A stretch of DNA of 64,000 nt from CBIHON01 sp966211965 (lineage in GTDB: Bacteria; Pseudomonadota; Gammaproteobacteria; Burkholderiales; Burkholderiaceae_D). The notes beneath the pieces are model-generated. The model saw nothing but the letters and a program-made list of their open reading frames with translations. It did no database searches and was not told the origin of the DNA. This document shows positions 36,601 to 44,682 of this stretch, one piece after another; the first letter of the stretch is position 1; every line of letters starts with the position of its first letter. Where the stretch lies: the NCBI GenBank assembly GCA_966211965.1, contig CBIHON010000003.1, forward strand, positions 62,001-126,000, in the 5' to 3' direction. Position numbers and translations under genes: made by a program.

Positions 36601-37362
36601 GGTCGCCATGCCCGATTTCATCATCAGAATACGGGTCCGGTAGTAGCTGTACCAGTTAGCGAAATTCACTCGTTCATCCGCGCCGGTAGGGCAGCTAGTT
36701 ACATCCCCACTGACTACACACGATGTAGCACTAACGGTAATTTTGGTGTAGCTGGCATTTGATTGGCAGGTTGTGCCTGGCGAGCCTCCACCGGTGTATT
36801 TGTAGTAGAAAGCAGGTTGCGCAGCATTGGCGCCGCTTGTAGAGATGCTAGGTTCCGGTTGAAAGCTTGTACTCAGATTTATCGTGGAGGCTGGGTTCAA
36901 AAAAGGATCGGTTTGAACAGTGGGCCAAGCTTGGCTACCCATCGATACATTCATTGCATTCTTTGGTACTGCAGCCGTGTAATCAATGTTCGGATTGTAA
37001 TAAATGGAGTTGTATTGATAGTTCTTGAAGCAATTGCTCGTGCTGGTTGCGGAGTCGGGCATATATTCAGAGGCCATACTGCCGGAATTGTCAAGCAAAA
37101 ACATAATGTTGGGCTTGACTGAAACTGCGGATTGAATCGGCTGGTCTGCCAAGCAAGCAAAGTTGCCGGGAATATTCGGTACGCAAATTGCATGAGCGCT
37201 TTGGATAGGGGTCAAGCTAATCAGCGCCAAAAAAATTGGTTTGATTGCTAGAGAAATTGCGACATGCAAGAAACCTTTATCTCGGCGCGATTGGCGTGCT
37301 GCCTCTTTCCCAAGCAAATTGGGAAACGAAATGTTCCTATGAGTCAATCTAAAGTTTTTCAT
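33682..37362 (-). CDS. pilY1: PilY1-type pilus tip adhesin with von Willebrand A domain
   Basis: 1226 residues from ATG 37362, preceded by the strong site TAGGAGG. A signal peptide ends near SAHA. The N-terminal half has a VWA-like domain with the MIDAS motif DNSGSM (near residue 90) interrupted by long insertions. The C-terminal half, from about residue 700, is the PilC/PilY1 beta-propeller (MLYVPANDGMVHAFNAATGDEVWAYIP, ILVGGLGKGGKGYYALDVT, VYSGDLNGSLWRFDF, FFGTGQYLDV). PilY1 sits at the tip of type IV pili, needed for assembly, adhesion and surface sensing. It is the last gene of the minus-strand minor pilin operon. Base composition is visibly more AT-rich than the flanking tol genes. Confidence 0.92.
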   Translation of the reverse strand: MKNFRLTHRNISFPNLLGKEAARQSRRDKGFLHVAISLAIKPIFLALISLTPIQSAHAICVPNIPGNFACLADQPIQSAVSVKPNIMFLLDNSGSMASEYMPDSATSTSNCFKNYQYNSIYYNPNIDYTAAVPKNAMNVSMGSQAWPTVQTDPFLNPASTINLSTSFQPEPSISTSGANAAQPAFYYKYTGGGSPGTTCQSNASYTKITVSATSCVVSGDVTSCPTGADERVNFANWYSYYRTRILMMKSGMATAFATLDDKFRVGFHTINNPGSTGNNGGSLTIQDFSGGGAGTPKGNWYAMLFKMSPTDSTPLQQALVRVGEYYAGNAQTGLPIDGAHPDPVQYSCQKNFTIMSTDGGWNGPNTGKGDWDNTVPTSMPIKDGNTVYNISDTGLTPGTQFPRPFYEGATANTDTLADIGMYYWVRDLRTAGPVSTNNVPTSSSDPAYWQHMNLFTMGLGLNGTLNFPGDYDALVAGTKNWPVTPNGGNTSTTNPAKFDDLWHAAVNGHGQYYKATDPISVANSLTAALRAISDAPTYGVGPSSSTNDFKSPDQTDFSTYVSSYRLINWSGDVKKYTLDPTTGLKTGSPLWSAAKQLDSKVNPGLTSTVSTTAYTTRNIVTRQENGTVIAFDYPSLSTTQKTALCYKVSPGSGPCVAGDTSLVDYLRGDAKYEGDYGIGSARFRNRHDITETSYYKRDLLGTIVNAQPAYVAAENRGYTDPGYLQFANSTASRTPMLYVPANDGMVHAFNAATGDEVWAYIPSFLITTANDELGKEKGLRALSYQDGGAPAYNQHFYVDATPDVAAVDFSATGGPGPYGTNDWHSILVGGLGKGGKGYYALDVTTPALPNDMASAKSKVLWEFPSAADPSHSSVISGGKMGYSFGKPVIAKTIAFGWVVIVPSGFNNTDPSKLGYLFVLNAKTGALLETLQTPVPAPGMAYVTTLVHTGVQEVHGVYSGDLNGSLWRFDFNVPPLTNNATGLQQRVWQIFSSSPATPIGSEVDVEVDAKTKSRWVFFGTGQYLDVPDRSTTDTQYLVALKDGVAPDDPSTDFPSISGVVPSLSGLTPVSNLTTGISEPPVGWKYQLPNSISDIPSTRGQRVVSKPVADLQTVLFTTLIPTTDPCSPGSSSYVYALDYSSGRNRLRNGDGTPIPPIYSAKGVAGVSIQMAGKTATSNGTPQVIITGQDGKIVTVAGAGGVSSAPQLDDAGIPGGTRHVGWREVADEN

Positions 37363-37520
37363 CGCACACCTCCTAAAATTACACTGTGCTGCTCGTCTTT
37401 TGGGTAAACACATCGCGCTTCAACTTTGCTTCGCATCGATTTGTGAGAAGCGGCATGAGGCCAAAGTCAGGTCGACTTTAGATGTTTTGTTTTCATACGA
37501 GAGATACGCTAACAGCCTCA

Positions 37521-38144
37521 TCATCGAGGCCCATTCACGATCACCTGGCTATAGGCATTTTGATTGTGGGGCCCCGAGACCTTTACACTGATCCGATAAA
37601 GCGCCTGCGGAACACTGAGTTGTGATGGCATTCCCGCAGTCGGGCCAGTACCATTTACACGAATATCGTGCCATCCCGCGCCGCCTTTTCCTCCCCATGG
37701 ACTGTCCAGGCATTTATCCGCTTTCCATTGCCCGGCTTCATTACACAGGCGCTCGATCATGAAGCGGGTAGTGTTGTGTGTGATTGGATTTTCCAGGGGC
37801 AATGATAGTATTGCGATGCTCTCCAATTCATCAGGTACGCCAAAAGGTTTCGATATGTCTGGCTGCAGGGAGGGGCGGTAATTGCAAGGGGCATAATTTC
37901 CTTCTGGAGCACCAGGAGTCAACAAGAAAACCATGCATTTGAATGCTTGGTTCATACCGGCATCTGCTTCCTGGATGGCGCCTTGCCTCAATGCCACATT
38001 CCCAGCAACGAGATTGGAGGTGTCAACAGAACGTACGAGAGCAAGCGCGGCGAAGCTCATGGCGACCAGCGCGATCAAAGCCATGAACAATACGATGCCA
38101 CTTTGACGGGAATGCGAGTACTCGCTACGCGCAGGCTTTAACAT
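37521..38144 (-). CDS. pilX: Minor pilin-like assembly protein PilX
   Basis: 207 residues from ATG 38144 (MLKPARSEYSHSRQSGIVLFMALIALVAMSFAAL). The leader ends Gln-Ser-Gly followed by a hydrophobic helix, the PilX pattern in which the usual Glu5 is not conserved. Downstream ALVRSVDTSNLVAGNVALRQGAIQEADAG matches PilX proteins. The frame is open further upstream: an ATG at 38315 lies two bases after the pilW stop, and its use would give a leader of more than 70 residues, which would be unusual for a prepilin. I therefore prefer the shorter form, although its ribosome site is weak. PilX primes pilus assembly with PilV, PilW and FimT. Confidence 0.8.
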   Translation of the reverse strand: MLKPARSEYSHSRQSGIVLFMALIALVAMSFAALALVRSVDTSNLVAGNVALRQGAIQEADAGMNQAFKCMVFLLTPGAPEGNYAPCNYRPSLQPDISKPFGVPDELESIAILSLPLENPITHNTTRFMIERLCNEAGQWKADKCLDSPWGGKGGAGWHDIRVNGTGPTAGMPSQLSVPQALYRISVKVSGPHNQNAYSQVIVNGPR

Positions 38145-38317
38145 AAAGGTCGCGTAACGGTGCACTTTGTTCCCCTTTACAGCGGCCGAGAGATGGCTTG
38201 AGGGTGACAGCGGCCGTGGCGCTTCCATGCACTGGGGTGGCATTTTCGCCATGGCCGTTAGAGCAAGCATCCCCGGGCTATTTTTTTGCTCAAGCTGATC
38301 TTGAATATTCACCATGG

Positions 38318-39760
38318 CTACCTCAACCCACAACTTGCCGGGCTGGCGGGGTTCATCGTACTGCTCCAGATTGCATTCCTGATAGGAATGGTGATTTGGA
38401 ATACTTTGTAGCGATAACATTGCCAATCCTTGTCACTAGAACTGCTTGCCAGTTCGGGCTTCATATCCGGCCCCGAATTCCAATGGATAGTTGGTTGGAT
38501 GGTGGTTGTCGAACAATTGGGATAGTTCGGATAGTTCACTGGATCACCTGGCTTGGGGACTTCCTTGACAGCACTACGCGCTACCAATCCAATACGGATT
38601 GCCCGGATGCGGCGCAAGTCAAATAGGCTCGGATTCGAGGGGGTTGCAGTGGGGTCGTTTTTCCATCTTGCATCGGTCGGCTCAACCCAGCCATCGACAG
38701 GATCAACGACGCCATCGGCATCCGTGGTCCCGATCGGCGCCTTTGGATTCGGGGGGCACTTGGAGAGATAGGTGCCGGCATTACCTAAATCCACTCCATA
38801 TTGGGCTTGCATGTTGACGATGTTCGAAGCCACAGGCATCGGGGTTACGAGATTGTTTACCTCTGCGGGATTTGTTGTGCCGTTGGGAATGACACCAAAT
38901 TTTGTAATATCGGCCACCAAGTTCCTGCTTGTGTCCGTTGGTGGCGCGCTTGGGGGAGGGGCGATGCGATAAGTAACCATTTTAAGCAAGCCCAGATTGT
39001 ATAACCTTGCTTCGCCGGAGTAGGTGGGTTGGCCCGAGGTTCCTCCTGCCTTGTTGTACCGCCCGCCACTGACCGTAACCGTTGTTGCATTGGGAACGGC
39101 TGTTGCTTGCAGCAGGACGCAACGTTTCGGGACCATGTAATTCAAGCCAAGGGCTGCGGCGTTCGTTGCCGCTGAATCTCGCTCTATTACAACCAGCATG
39201 TCTTTGTTGGCGGTGTGGGCGTCGGTGACGTTGATGCCGGCATTGCTTGTCAAGGTAATCGTGCTGCCTCCAGGGGCATAGGGCGCGGCAAATGTATATG
39301 GCGCGGAAATCACAGAAGTCCCGGAGATGATCGTAATACTGTCCGAGAGTCTTCTGCCCGCGGTTGGGCCTGCAGCTCCCGCGGTAATGATGGCAGGAGC
39401 GAAGCGAACAACCGACTCGCTTCCACTCGGCGCGGTCATACTGTCACTCTGGGCATTGGCCGGGGAGTTCGGCACCAAGTAGGGTTTATCCTTGTCATAA
39501 ATGGTGGTCAGGCAACCCGTAACCGCCGGATATTGCTGCGGCTGTCCCTCGGTAATGCCGTTTCCGGCCGAGCGAATTTCACGTTCCAATATGTACTGTG
39601 CCAGCGCGCCGTTGGTTTGCGCGTCGCCGCCTGTAGTTGTGGCACGCTTCTGATCTTCAAATGCTGAGTAAAGCTGAAATATAACGAGCATGCTGACTGC
39701 GCCGACCGCCAAGCCAACCATGATCTCAATCAGGCCAAAACCCCGATGTCGAGCAATCAT
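38318..39760 (-). CDS. pilW: Minor pilin PilW
   Basis: 480 residues. The N-terminus MIARHRG followed by FGLIEIMVGLAVGAVSMLVIFQLY is a type IV prepilin leader (cleavage after Gly7, Glu at mature position 5). The body is large and rich in Thr/Ser/Pro, about 100-140 residues longer than the paralogue at 45752. It is the fourth gene of the minus-strand minor pilin operon. Confidence 0.9.
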   Translation of the reverse strand: MIARHRGFGLIEIMVGLAVGAVSMLVIFQLYSAFEDQKRATTTGGDAQTNGALAQYILEREIRSAGNGITEGQPQQYPAVTGCLTTIYDKDKPYLVPNSPANAQSDSMTAPSGSESVVRFAPAIITAGAAGPTAGRRLSDSITIISGTSVISAPYTFAAPYAPGGSTITLTSNAGINVTDAHTANKDMLVVIERDSAATNAAALGLNYMVPKRCVLLQATAVPNATTVTVSGGRYNKAGGTSGQPTYSGEARLYNLGLLKMVTYRIAPPPSAPPTDTSRNLVADITKFGVIPNGTTNPAEVNNLVTPMPVASNIVNMQAQYGVDLGNAGTYLSKCPPNPKAPIGTTDADGVVDPVDGWVEPTDARWKNDPTATPSNPSLFDLRRIRAIRIGLVARSAVKEVPKPGDPVNYPNYPNCSTTTIQPTIHWNSGPDMKPELASSSSDKDWQCYRYKVFQITIPIRNAIWSSTMNPASPASCGLR

Positions 39761-39850
39761 TTATTGCCTCTGAAAAGATTTACGTCTGGTCTTGCTGTAG
39801 CGATGGGAAATGCCGTTGCTGCAGGATATGGGTACATCGTCATAGTCTTG

Positions 39851-40336
39851 TTAGTCTGCTGGTATCGATGCGATGACGACATGTTGATGCCAAGGGTTTT
39901 TTGTTTGGCCCGGTGTTTTCCAAAACACGGTTGCCATCACATCGTAGCTGACCGGGTACGTGGGATTTGTAGAGTTGTAAACAGGAGTGATGATGACGGT
40001 GGGCGGCTGACTATCTGCACCAGGCAACCCCAGCAGGCCGTTTTCCATGTGGGTGTTGGTTATGTCCTTATACCAGTCGGTGTAACGCGCTCCTGGTGGG
40101 GAACTGGCGAACACGCTCATCGCAGCGGGCGTCAAGCGGTCAGCGGCGCCCATCTCGCCCAGCAGGCGATTGATATAAAAGCCGGCTTCACTGCGGTATT
40201 TTGCTTCGCCCACGTTGACAATCATGGATGTTTGCAGCGCAATGATTCCCAACACACCGAAAGAAAAAATCAAAATCGCCATCATGGCCTCGACTAATAC
40301 CGAGCCGCCTTGGCGAGCGATGGGTTTTGGTGTCAT
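39851..40336 (-). CDS. pilV: Minor pilin PilV
   Basis: 161 residues from ATG 40336 (MTPKPIARQGGSVLVEAMMAILIFSFGVLGIIALQ). The prepilin leader is cut after Gly-Gly, with Glu at mature position 5. The segment FGVLGIIALQTSMIVNVGEAKYRSEA is characteristic of PilV. It begins 13 bases after the fimT stop. Upstream in-frame extension lies within fimT and is rejected. Confidence 0.9.
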   Translation of the reverse strand: MTPKPIARQGGSVLVEAMMAILIFSFGVLGIIALQTSMIVNVGEAKYRSEAGFYINRLLGEMGAADRLTPAAMSVFASSPPGARYTDWYKDITNTHMENGLLGLPGADSQPPTVIITPVYNSTNPTYPVSYDVMATVFWKTPGQTKNPWHQHVVIASIPAD

Positions 40337-40349
40337 TTTTATGAACCTC

Positions 40350-40919
40350 TCAGCAAAATTGGGGGCTGGTTCCGGTCGGGCCATTTGGGTCACACATCCG
40401 AATTTGCCCGCCGGTCGAAACAACGACTCGCATTGGGCGCTTATTTGCAAACGCAAGGCTGCTATTAACATCAATATTCACATCTGCTACTGGATTGACT
40501 AGTCGGGCCAACGGCGTAAATATAAAAGATGCCTGCGGTGTCGCTACCGTCGCGTTTTTCGAGCCGTCAATACTTTCGCGGCCTTGTATAAAGTCCGCCG
40601 CAGTATAGCTGCCCGTCGATTGGAATGTTCTCACTATCCAGTTTTTGCCGGTCACAGATGCTGCCGCACCCACGTTGCTGGCATCAGCCGGTGAAGCATC
40701 GGTCAATATGAATTCCACGTTGAGATTCGATTTGACTGCCTCAGCTCTGGCTAACTGCAAACCGTTCAGGATTGACTCCGTAGTATTCCGGATCTGCAGG
40801 TTTTGTATCCAAGATTTGAAATTTGGCAAAGCCATTGTCGTGAGTATGGCGACAATGCTTATTCCGATCAGGAGTTCAATCAGAGTGAAGGCACGTTGAT
40901 TGTGTCGGCGGATTAGCAT
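40350..40919 (-). CDS. fimT: Pseudopilin FimT/GspH
   Basis: 189 residues from ATG 40919 (MLIRRHNQRAFTLIELLIGISIVAILTTMALPNF). The leader is cleaved after Ala rather than the usual Gly (RA-FTLIE), which is tolerated but uncommon. The helix is followed by SILNGLQLARAEAVKSNLNVEFIL, the FimT/GspH signature. It overlaps the pilE stop by seven bases. Confidence 0.88.
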   Translation of the reverse strand: MLIRRHNQRAFTLIELLIGISIVAILTTMALPNFKSWIQNLQIRNTTESILNGLQLARAEAVKSNLNVEFILTDASPADASNVGAAASVTGKNWIVRTFQSTGSYTAADFIQGRESIDGSKNATVATPQASFIFTPLARLVNPVADVNIDVNSSLAFANKRPMRVVVSTGGQIRMCDPNGPTGTSPQFC

Positions 40920-41365
40920 GAGCCGTCCTTCCTGAGAGCCCAGCAAGTCGGATTGCCTGTCCAGCCAGGCTTGGCGATAGTAGAGACTTTTTGATTGTTT
41001 TGGTTGATGGTATAGGTAAAACCCGCCATTTGTCCCTTACCAACTGCACGAATGGTATAAGCATTTGGGGTTGGCGGCGCCACGCAATCGAAATCGAAAT
41101 TTTTTCCGCTGATCGCGTCGCAAGCATGGTTGATAAACGTCACCGGTGGCGGCCCTGGAATGGTTATTGGGGTTTCATATGTCCGGACATCTTGAAAATG
41201 CTGTTCTGATTGCACCCGTCTGCTGCTTAATTCAGAGGTGGCCTCCGGGATTTTTCCTCTGATTACATAATCGTTATACGAAGGCACTGCGATTGCTGCT
41301 AGGATCGCGACAATAGCCACCGTAGTCATTACTTCAATTAATGTGAATCCCTTCTGCTTTTTCAT
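40913..41365 (-). CDS. pilE: Type IV pilin-like protein PilE
   Basis: 150 residues. MKKQKG-FTLIEVMTTVAIVAILAAIAVPSYNDYVIRGKIPEATSEL is a textbook type IVa prepilin (cleavage after Gly6, Glu5). The C-terminus has a Cys pair (TCWALRKDGSC) for the disulfide-bonded D-region. Short length and neighbours mark it as a minor pilin rather than the major subunit. It is the first gene of the operon; its promoter should lie in 41366-41570. Confidence 0.9.
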   Translation of the reverse strand: MKKQKGFTLIEVMTTVAIVAILAAIAVPSYNDYVIRGKIPEATSELSSRRVQSEQHFQDVRTYETPITIPGPPPVTFINHACDAISGKNFDFDCVAPPTPNAYTIRAVGKGQMAGFTYTINQNNQKVSTIAKPGWTGNPTCWALRKDGSC

Positions 41366-41570
41366 GAGCGCCCTCTCTTTTGGAAGTGCATGTTAATTCA
41401 TTGATTTCAGGATGCATTGGTAATCCGACTAATGGTTGATTTACTAAGATGAGTGGCAGTCTTGCATTATTGTTAATGTAGGAGGGAGGATCCGGCCTTG
41501 CCGTAATCAGCCGAATGTTGTTCTGAGTAAGAGCTCTTTAGAAAGATTAAATATTGGTGCGTTGCGTTAA

Positions 41571-42251
41571 TCAGGGGGTGTTGATTAGTCCAGCTGACCC
41601 GGCTTTTTCCGACCTTACTTCAATCTTCAATTCGCTCTTAACCGCTTTGTCTTCAATTTTTCCGGGTTTGAATTTCATTTTTTGAAATGCGCTAACCACG
41701 ATGCGCTCATCTTGCTCAGAAAAACTGGAATCATCGACAATAACCTGATCAACTTCGCCCTGTTCATTTATCTGTAGCCGGAACGTCGCGGCGCCTGCTT
41801 TGTCGCTCTTCAGCGCATCACCAAGATTTTGAGGAATATCCATGGAAACCTGAGGCTTGACCGTAAGCGCGTTGCTTCGAAAATAATATGGTGCTGGCGG
41901 TACCAAAATCTCAAAATGGGGAGGCGGTGATTCCGGGGCAGGATCCGACGGGGCGGATGGCGGGGTGTGCGGCTCTGCAGTTTTTTGCGGTTGATTCTCG
42001 AGGGGGGCTGGAGGCAGGTTTTGTTCGAGGTTGTTCGATTCGGACGCGACCAGATGGATAGCCATGGCTTGATCTGGAACCGTGTCTCCGGCCTCTGCCT
42101 TGCGCGCAACAGTAATCTGGCTGTCGATAAACAGAACCAGGAGCAGATGGGCCGCGAACGACAGCAGCAGCGCCGGCAGATGCGAAGGCCATATTTGAAT
42201 CCTTTCAATAATCTTCGCCAAGCCAAGCAAGACAGACTTAATCCTGGGCAT
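41571..42251 (-). CDS. TonB-family energy transducer (C-terminal TonB domain)
   Basis: 226 residues. One N-terminal membrane segment (LPALLLSFAAHLLLVLFI) is followed by a Pro/Glu/Gln-rich periplasmic linker (about 60-115) and a C-terminal domain (GAATFRLQINEQGEVDQVIVDDSSFSEQDERIVVSAFQKMKFKPGKI) of the TonB type. No exbB/exbD or receptor gene is adjacent, so it is an orphan transducer. It lies head-to-tail upstream of the pilE operon with a 205-base gap. It could instead be a TonB-like structural linker. Confidence 0.8.
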   Translation of the reverse strand: MPRIKSVLLGLAKIIERIQIWPSHLPALLLSFAAHLLLVLFIDSQITVARKAEAGDTVPDQAMAIHLVASESNNLEQNLPPAPLENQPQKTAEPHTPPSAPSDPAPESPPPHFEILVPPAPYYFRSNALTVKPQVSMDIPQNLGDALKSDKAGAATFRLQINEQGEVDQVIVDDSSFSEQDERIVVSAFQKMKFKPGKIEDKAVKSELKIEVRSEKAGSAGLINTP

Positions 42252-42484
42252 TTTTTGAAATCGGCTGGCGGGTCGTGAAGATCATATGTTGCAGGACAGT
42301 TGGGCTGGGGGTTTCGTCGGTTTCAGTGTTGAATTGATATTTTATGTGTCGCCAAAGCTGCATGGTAATGCGATTCAATGTGCCTTTCCACCAGTGAATC
42401 TGCCGGCCTTTATCCGGCGAGACGGATTATCCTCCAAATCTTGCCCAAACTTGGCGCTTAACATACAATGCCCAAACCATTTCG
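42252..42484. other. Intergenic region upstream of the riboswitch
   Basis: Divergent intergenic space between the TonB-like gene and the riboswitch that precedes glyA. Promoters for both directions are expected here. No gene seen. Confidence 0.5.
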
Positions 42485-42580
42485 TCTCACGTAACTGGCG
42501 AATCGCCGGACCTGCATCCGGCAACAAGGTGGGCATCCACCGGGGAGCGTGAGATTTCAACAAGCCGTGCGCCTGGGCAG
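42485..42580 (+). ncRNA. ZTP (pfl) riboswitch controlling glyA
   Basis: All hallmark parts of the ZMP/ZTP aptamer are present in order. P1 is TCTCACG (42485-42491) with CGTGAGA (42548-42554). The conserved ACTGGCG is at 42494-42500. The P2 hairpin ends GGTGGG (42538 region: 42528-42533) and CCACCGGGGAGCG (42537-42549). After a linker comes GCCG (42564-42567) and CGCCTGGGCA (42570-42579). GGCG (42497-42500) can pair with CGCC (42570-42573) as the pseudoknot. ZTP riboswitches sense the purine precursor signalling a shortage of 10-formyl-tetrahydrofolate and raise expression of one-carbon genes; glyA, directly downstream, is a known target class. Confidence 0.93.
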
Positions 42581-42626
42581 CCAAGATGGTAAGAGCGTTT
42601 GAGGCTGCCGTCATTCCCTTTTGTTT
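42576..42626 (+). terminator. Candidate expression platform of the ZTP riboswitch
   Basis: GGCAGCC (42576-42582) is complementary to GGCTGCC (42603-42609), and a T-rich stretch (TTTTGTTT) follows at 42619-42626. The left arm shares bases 42576-42579 with the conserved 3' end of the aptamer, so ligand binding and this hairpin should exclude each other. The T run starts nine bases past the stem, so terminator strength is uncertain. Confidence 0.6.
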
Positions 42627-42682
42627 GGCCCTCATTCGATTGAGCAAATCCATTTGCGCACTTAATCGATTGGAGTATTTTC

Positions 42683-43927
42683 ATGTTCACAAAAGACCAT
42701 ACCATCGCCAAGATCGACCCTGAACTCTGGTCCGTCATCCAGTTGGAAAACACCCGCCAGCAAGAGCATATCGAGCTGATCGCATCGGAGAATTACACCT
42801 CGCCGGCCGTGATGGAAGCTCAGGGTTCGCAATTGACCAATAAATATGCGGAAGGCTATCCCGGCAAGCGTTATTACGGCGGATGCGAGTATGTGGACAT
42901 GGCTGAAATGCTGGCGATCAATCGAATCAAAGAGTTGTTCGGCGCCGAAGCTGCCAACGTGCAGCCGAATTCCGGCTCGCAAGCCAATCAAGGCGTATTC
43001 TTCGCGATGTTGAAACCTGGTGACCTGATCATGGGGATGTCGCTTGCCGAAGGCGGTCACCTGACACACGGCATGCCGCTGAACATGTCCGGCAAGTGGT
43101 TCAACGTGGTTTCCTACGGCTTGAACGACAAGGAAGAAATCGATTACGACGCGATGGAGCGCCTGGCCCACGAGAAGAAACCGAAGCTGATCATTGCGGG
43201 GGCCTCTGCCTATGCTTTGCGCATCGATTTCGAACGCTTCGCCAAGGTGGCCAAGGACGTTGGCGCTTACTTCATGGTCGACATGGCGCACTATGCCGGG
43301 CTGATCGCTGCAGGCGTGTATCCGAATCCGGTGCCGCATGCCGACTTTGTTACATCGACCACGCACAAGTCTTTGCGCGGCCCGCGCGGCGGCATCATCC
43401 TGATGAAAGCCGAACACGAGAAGGCGATCAACTCCTCTATTTTCCCTGGCATCCAAGGCGGTCCGCTGATGCATGTGATTGCCGGTAAGGCAGTGGCGTT
43501 CAAAGAGGCATTGACTCCGGAGTTCAAGGCTTACCAACAGCAGGTCGTGAAGAACGCGGATGCGCTGGCCAAGGCTTTGATTGCCCGTGGTTTGCGCATC
43601 GTCTCGGGACGCACTGAATCGCATGTGATGCTGGTCGATCTGCGCGCCAAGAAAATTACCGGCAAGGAAGCCGAAGCCATCCTCGGTTCCGCACATATGA
43701 CGTGCAACAAGAATTCGATTCCGAACGATCCTGAAAAGCCTTTCGTTACCTCCGGCATTCGCTTGGGCAGCCCGGCCATGACGACTCGCGGCTTCAAAGA
43801 GGCGGAAGCGGCCAAGGTCGGTAATCTGATCGCGGATGTTCTCGACAATCCGCATGACGCAGCGACGATCGAACGCGTGAAGGCAGAGGTCAAGAAACTG
43901 ACCGATGCGTTCCGTGTCTATGTTTGA
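42683..43927 (+). CDS. glyA: Serine hydroxymethyltransferase
   Basis: 414 residues, full length. Motifs: ELIASENYTSPAVMEAQGS, TNKYAEGYPGKRYYGGCEYVD, the PLP-binding DFVTSTTHKSLRGPRGG (Lys forms the Schiff base) and the C-terminal VTSGIRLGSPAMTTRG. It converts serine and tetrahydrofolate to glycine and 5,10-methylene-tetrahydrofolate, feeding purine and thymidylate synthesis. A ZTP riboswitch lies in its leader and a strong terminator follows. It is monocistronic. Confidence 0.98.
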   Translation: MFTKDHTIAKIDPELWSVIQLENTRQQEHIELIASENYTSPAVMEAQGSQLTNKYAEGYPGKRYYGGCEYVDMAEMLAINRIKELFGAEAANVQPNSGSQANQGVFFAMLKPGDLIMGMSLAEGGHLTHGMPLNMSGKWFNVVSYGLNDKEEIDYDAMERLAHEKKPKLIIAGASAYALRIDFERFAKVAKDVGAYFMVDMAHYAGLIAAGVYPNPVPHADFVTSTTHKSLRGPRGGIILMKAEHEKAINSSIFPGIQGGPLMHVIAGKAVAFKEALTPEFKAYQQQVVKNADALAKALIARGLRIVSGRTESHVMLVDLRAKKITGKEAEAILGSAHMTCNKNSIPNDPEKPFVTSGIRLGSPAMTTRGFKEAEAAKVGNLIADVLDNPHDAATIERVKAEVKKLTDAFRVYV

Positions 43928-44054
43928 TTCAAAGCCGGCGTCAGGAAAGTCCCAGCCTGAGGGCGTTGCCGAAAATCTTTTGGCATGATAGGTGGTGCAG
44001 GCGAATGCTTGTACCACTGCAGGAATTCCTCTATCTGCATCTGTCTGCTTGGGG

Positions 44055-44092
44055 TTGCCGCTCTGGATTTGTTGTTGGAGCGGCAATTTTTT
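44055..44092 (+). terminator. Rho-independent terminator of glyA
   Basis: Perfect 9-bp stem TTGCCGCTC (44055-44063) with GAGCGGCAA (44078-44086), followed at once by TTTTTT (44087-44092). Confidence 0.93.
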
Positions 44093-44138
44093 CATGATGC
44101 CTCATATGTTTTGGTAATTGGCAAATGTGGTAAATTAA

Positions 44139-44168
44139 TTGACAACTATGCTCATGGCATGTCATAAA
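44139..44168 (+). promoter_or_regulatory. Candidate sigma-70 promoter of nrdR
   Basis: TTGACA (44139-44144), 18-base spacer, CATAAA (44163-44168), about 40 bases before the nrdR ATG and after the glyA terminator. Confidence 0.5.
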
Positions 44169-44208
44169 CTGATCAATCAGCAGGCAAGCTACAAGCACAG
44201 TCATCACC

Positions 44209-44682
44209 ATGAAATGTCCCTTCTGCCATAACGAAGATACCCAAGTTCTCGACACTCGCGTGTCGGAGGAGGGGGATAGCATTCGCCGTCGCCGCCGCTG
44301 CGTCTCCTGTGACAAGCGGTTTACCACTTATGAGCGCATCGAACTGACGATGCCTGTCATTGTCAAGAAAAATGGAAGCCGCTCCGAGTTCGAGGTGACC
44401 AAGCTGCGCGGCAGCCTGATGCTGGCCTTGCGCAAGCGTCCGGTTTCCGCCGAAGCAGTTGATGCGGCAATTCACCGGATACAGGAAAAACTTCTCTCCA
44501 GCGGTGAGCGTGAAGTGCTGTCAAGCCATATTGGTGAACTGGTGATGCGTGAGCTAAAGCGGCTCGATAAGATCGCCTATATTCGTTTTGCCTCTGTCTA
44601 TAAAAGCTTTGAAGACGTTACGGAATTTCAGGACGCGATTGCCGAAGTAGGGCATGAGCGTAAGTCATCCCTTAAACGTTAG
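44209..44682 (+). CDS. nrdR: Transcriptional repressor NrdR
   Basis: 157 residues. An N-terminal zinc ribbon (CPFCHNEDTQVLDTRVSEEGDSIRRRRRCVSCDKRFTTYE; two CxxC pairs) is followed by an ATP-cone (MPVIVKKNGSRSEFEVTKLRGSLMLALRKRPV). NrdR senses ATP/dATP and represses ribonucleotide reductase genes. Neighbour of glyA, as is common in this group. Confidence 0.97.
   Translation: MKCPFCHNEDTQVLDTRVSEEGDSIRRRRRCVSCDKRFTTYERIELTMPVIVKKNGSRSEFEVTKLRGSLMLALRKRPVSAEAVDAAIHRIQEKLLSSGEREVLSSHIGELVMRELKRLDKIAYIRFASVYKSFEDVTEFQDAIAEVGHERKSSLKR

Noticed and set aside
42662..44095. 477-codon minus-strand ORF opposite glyA
   Set aside because: Shadow of glyA, one of the most conserved genes in the window.
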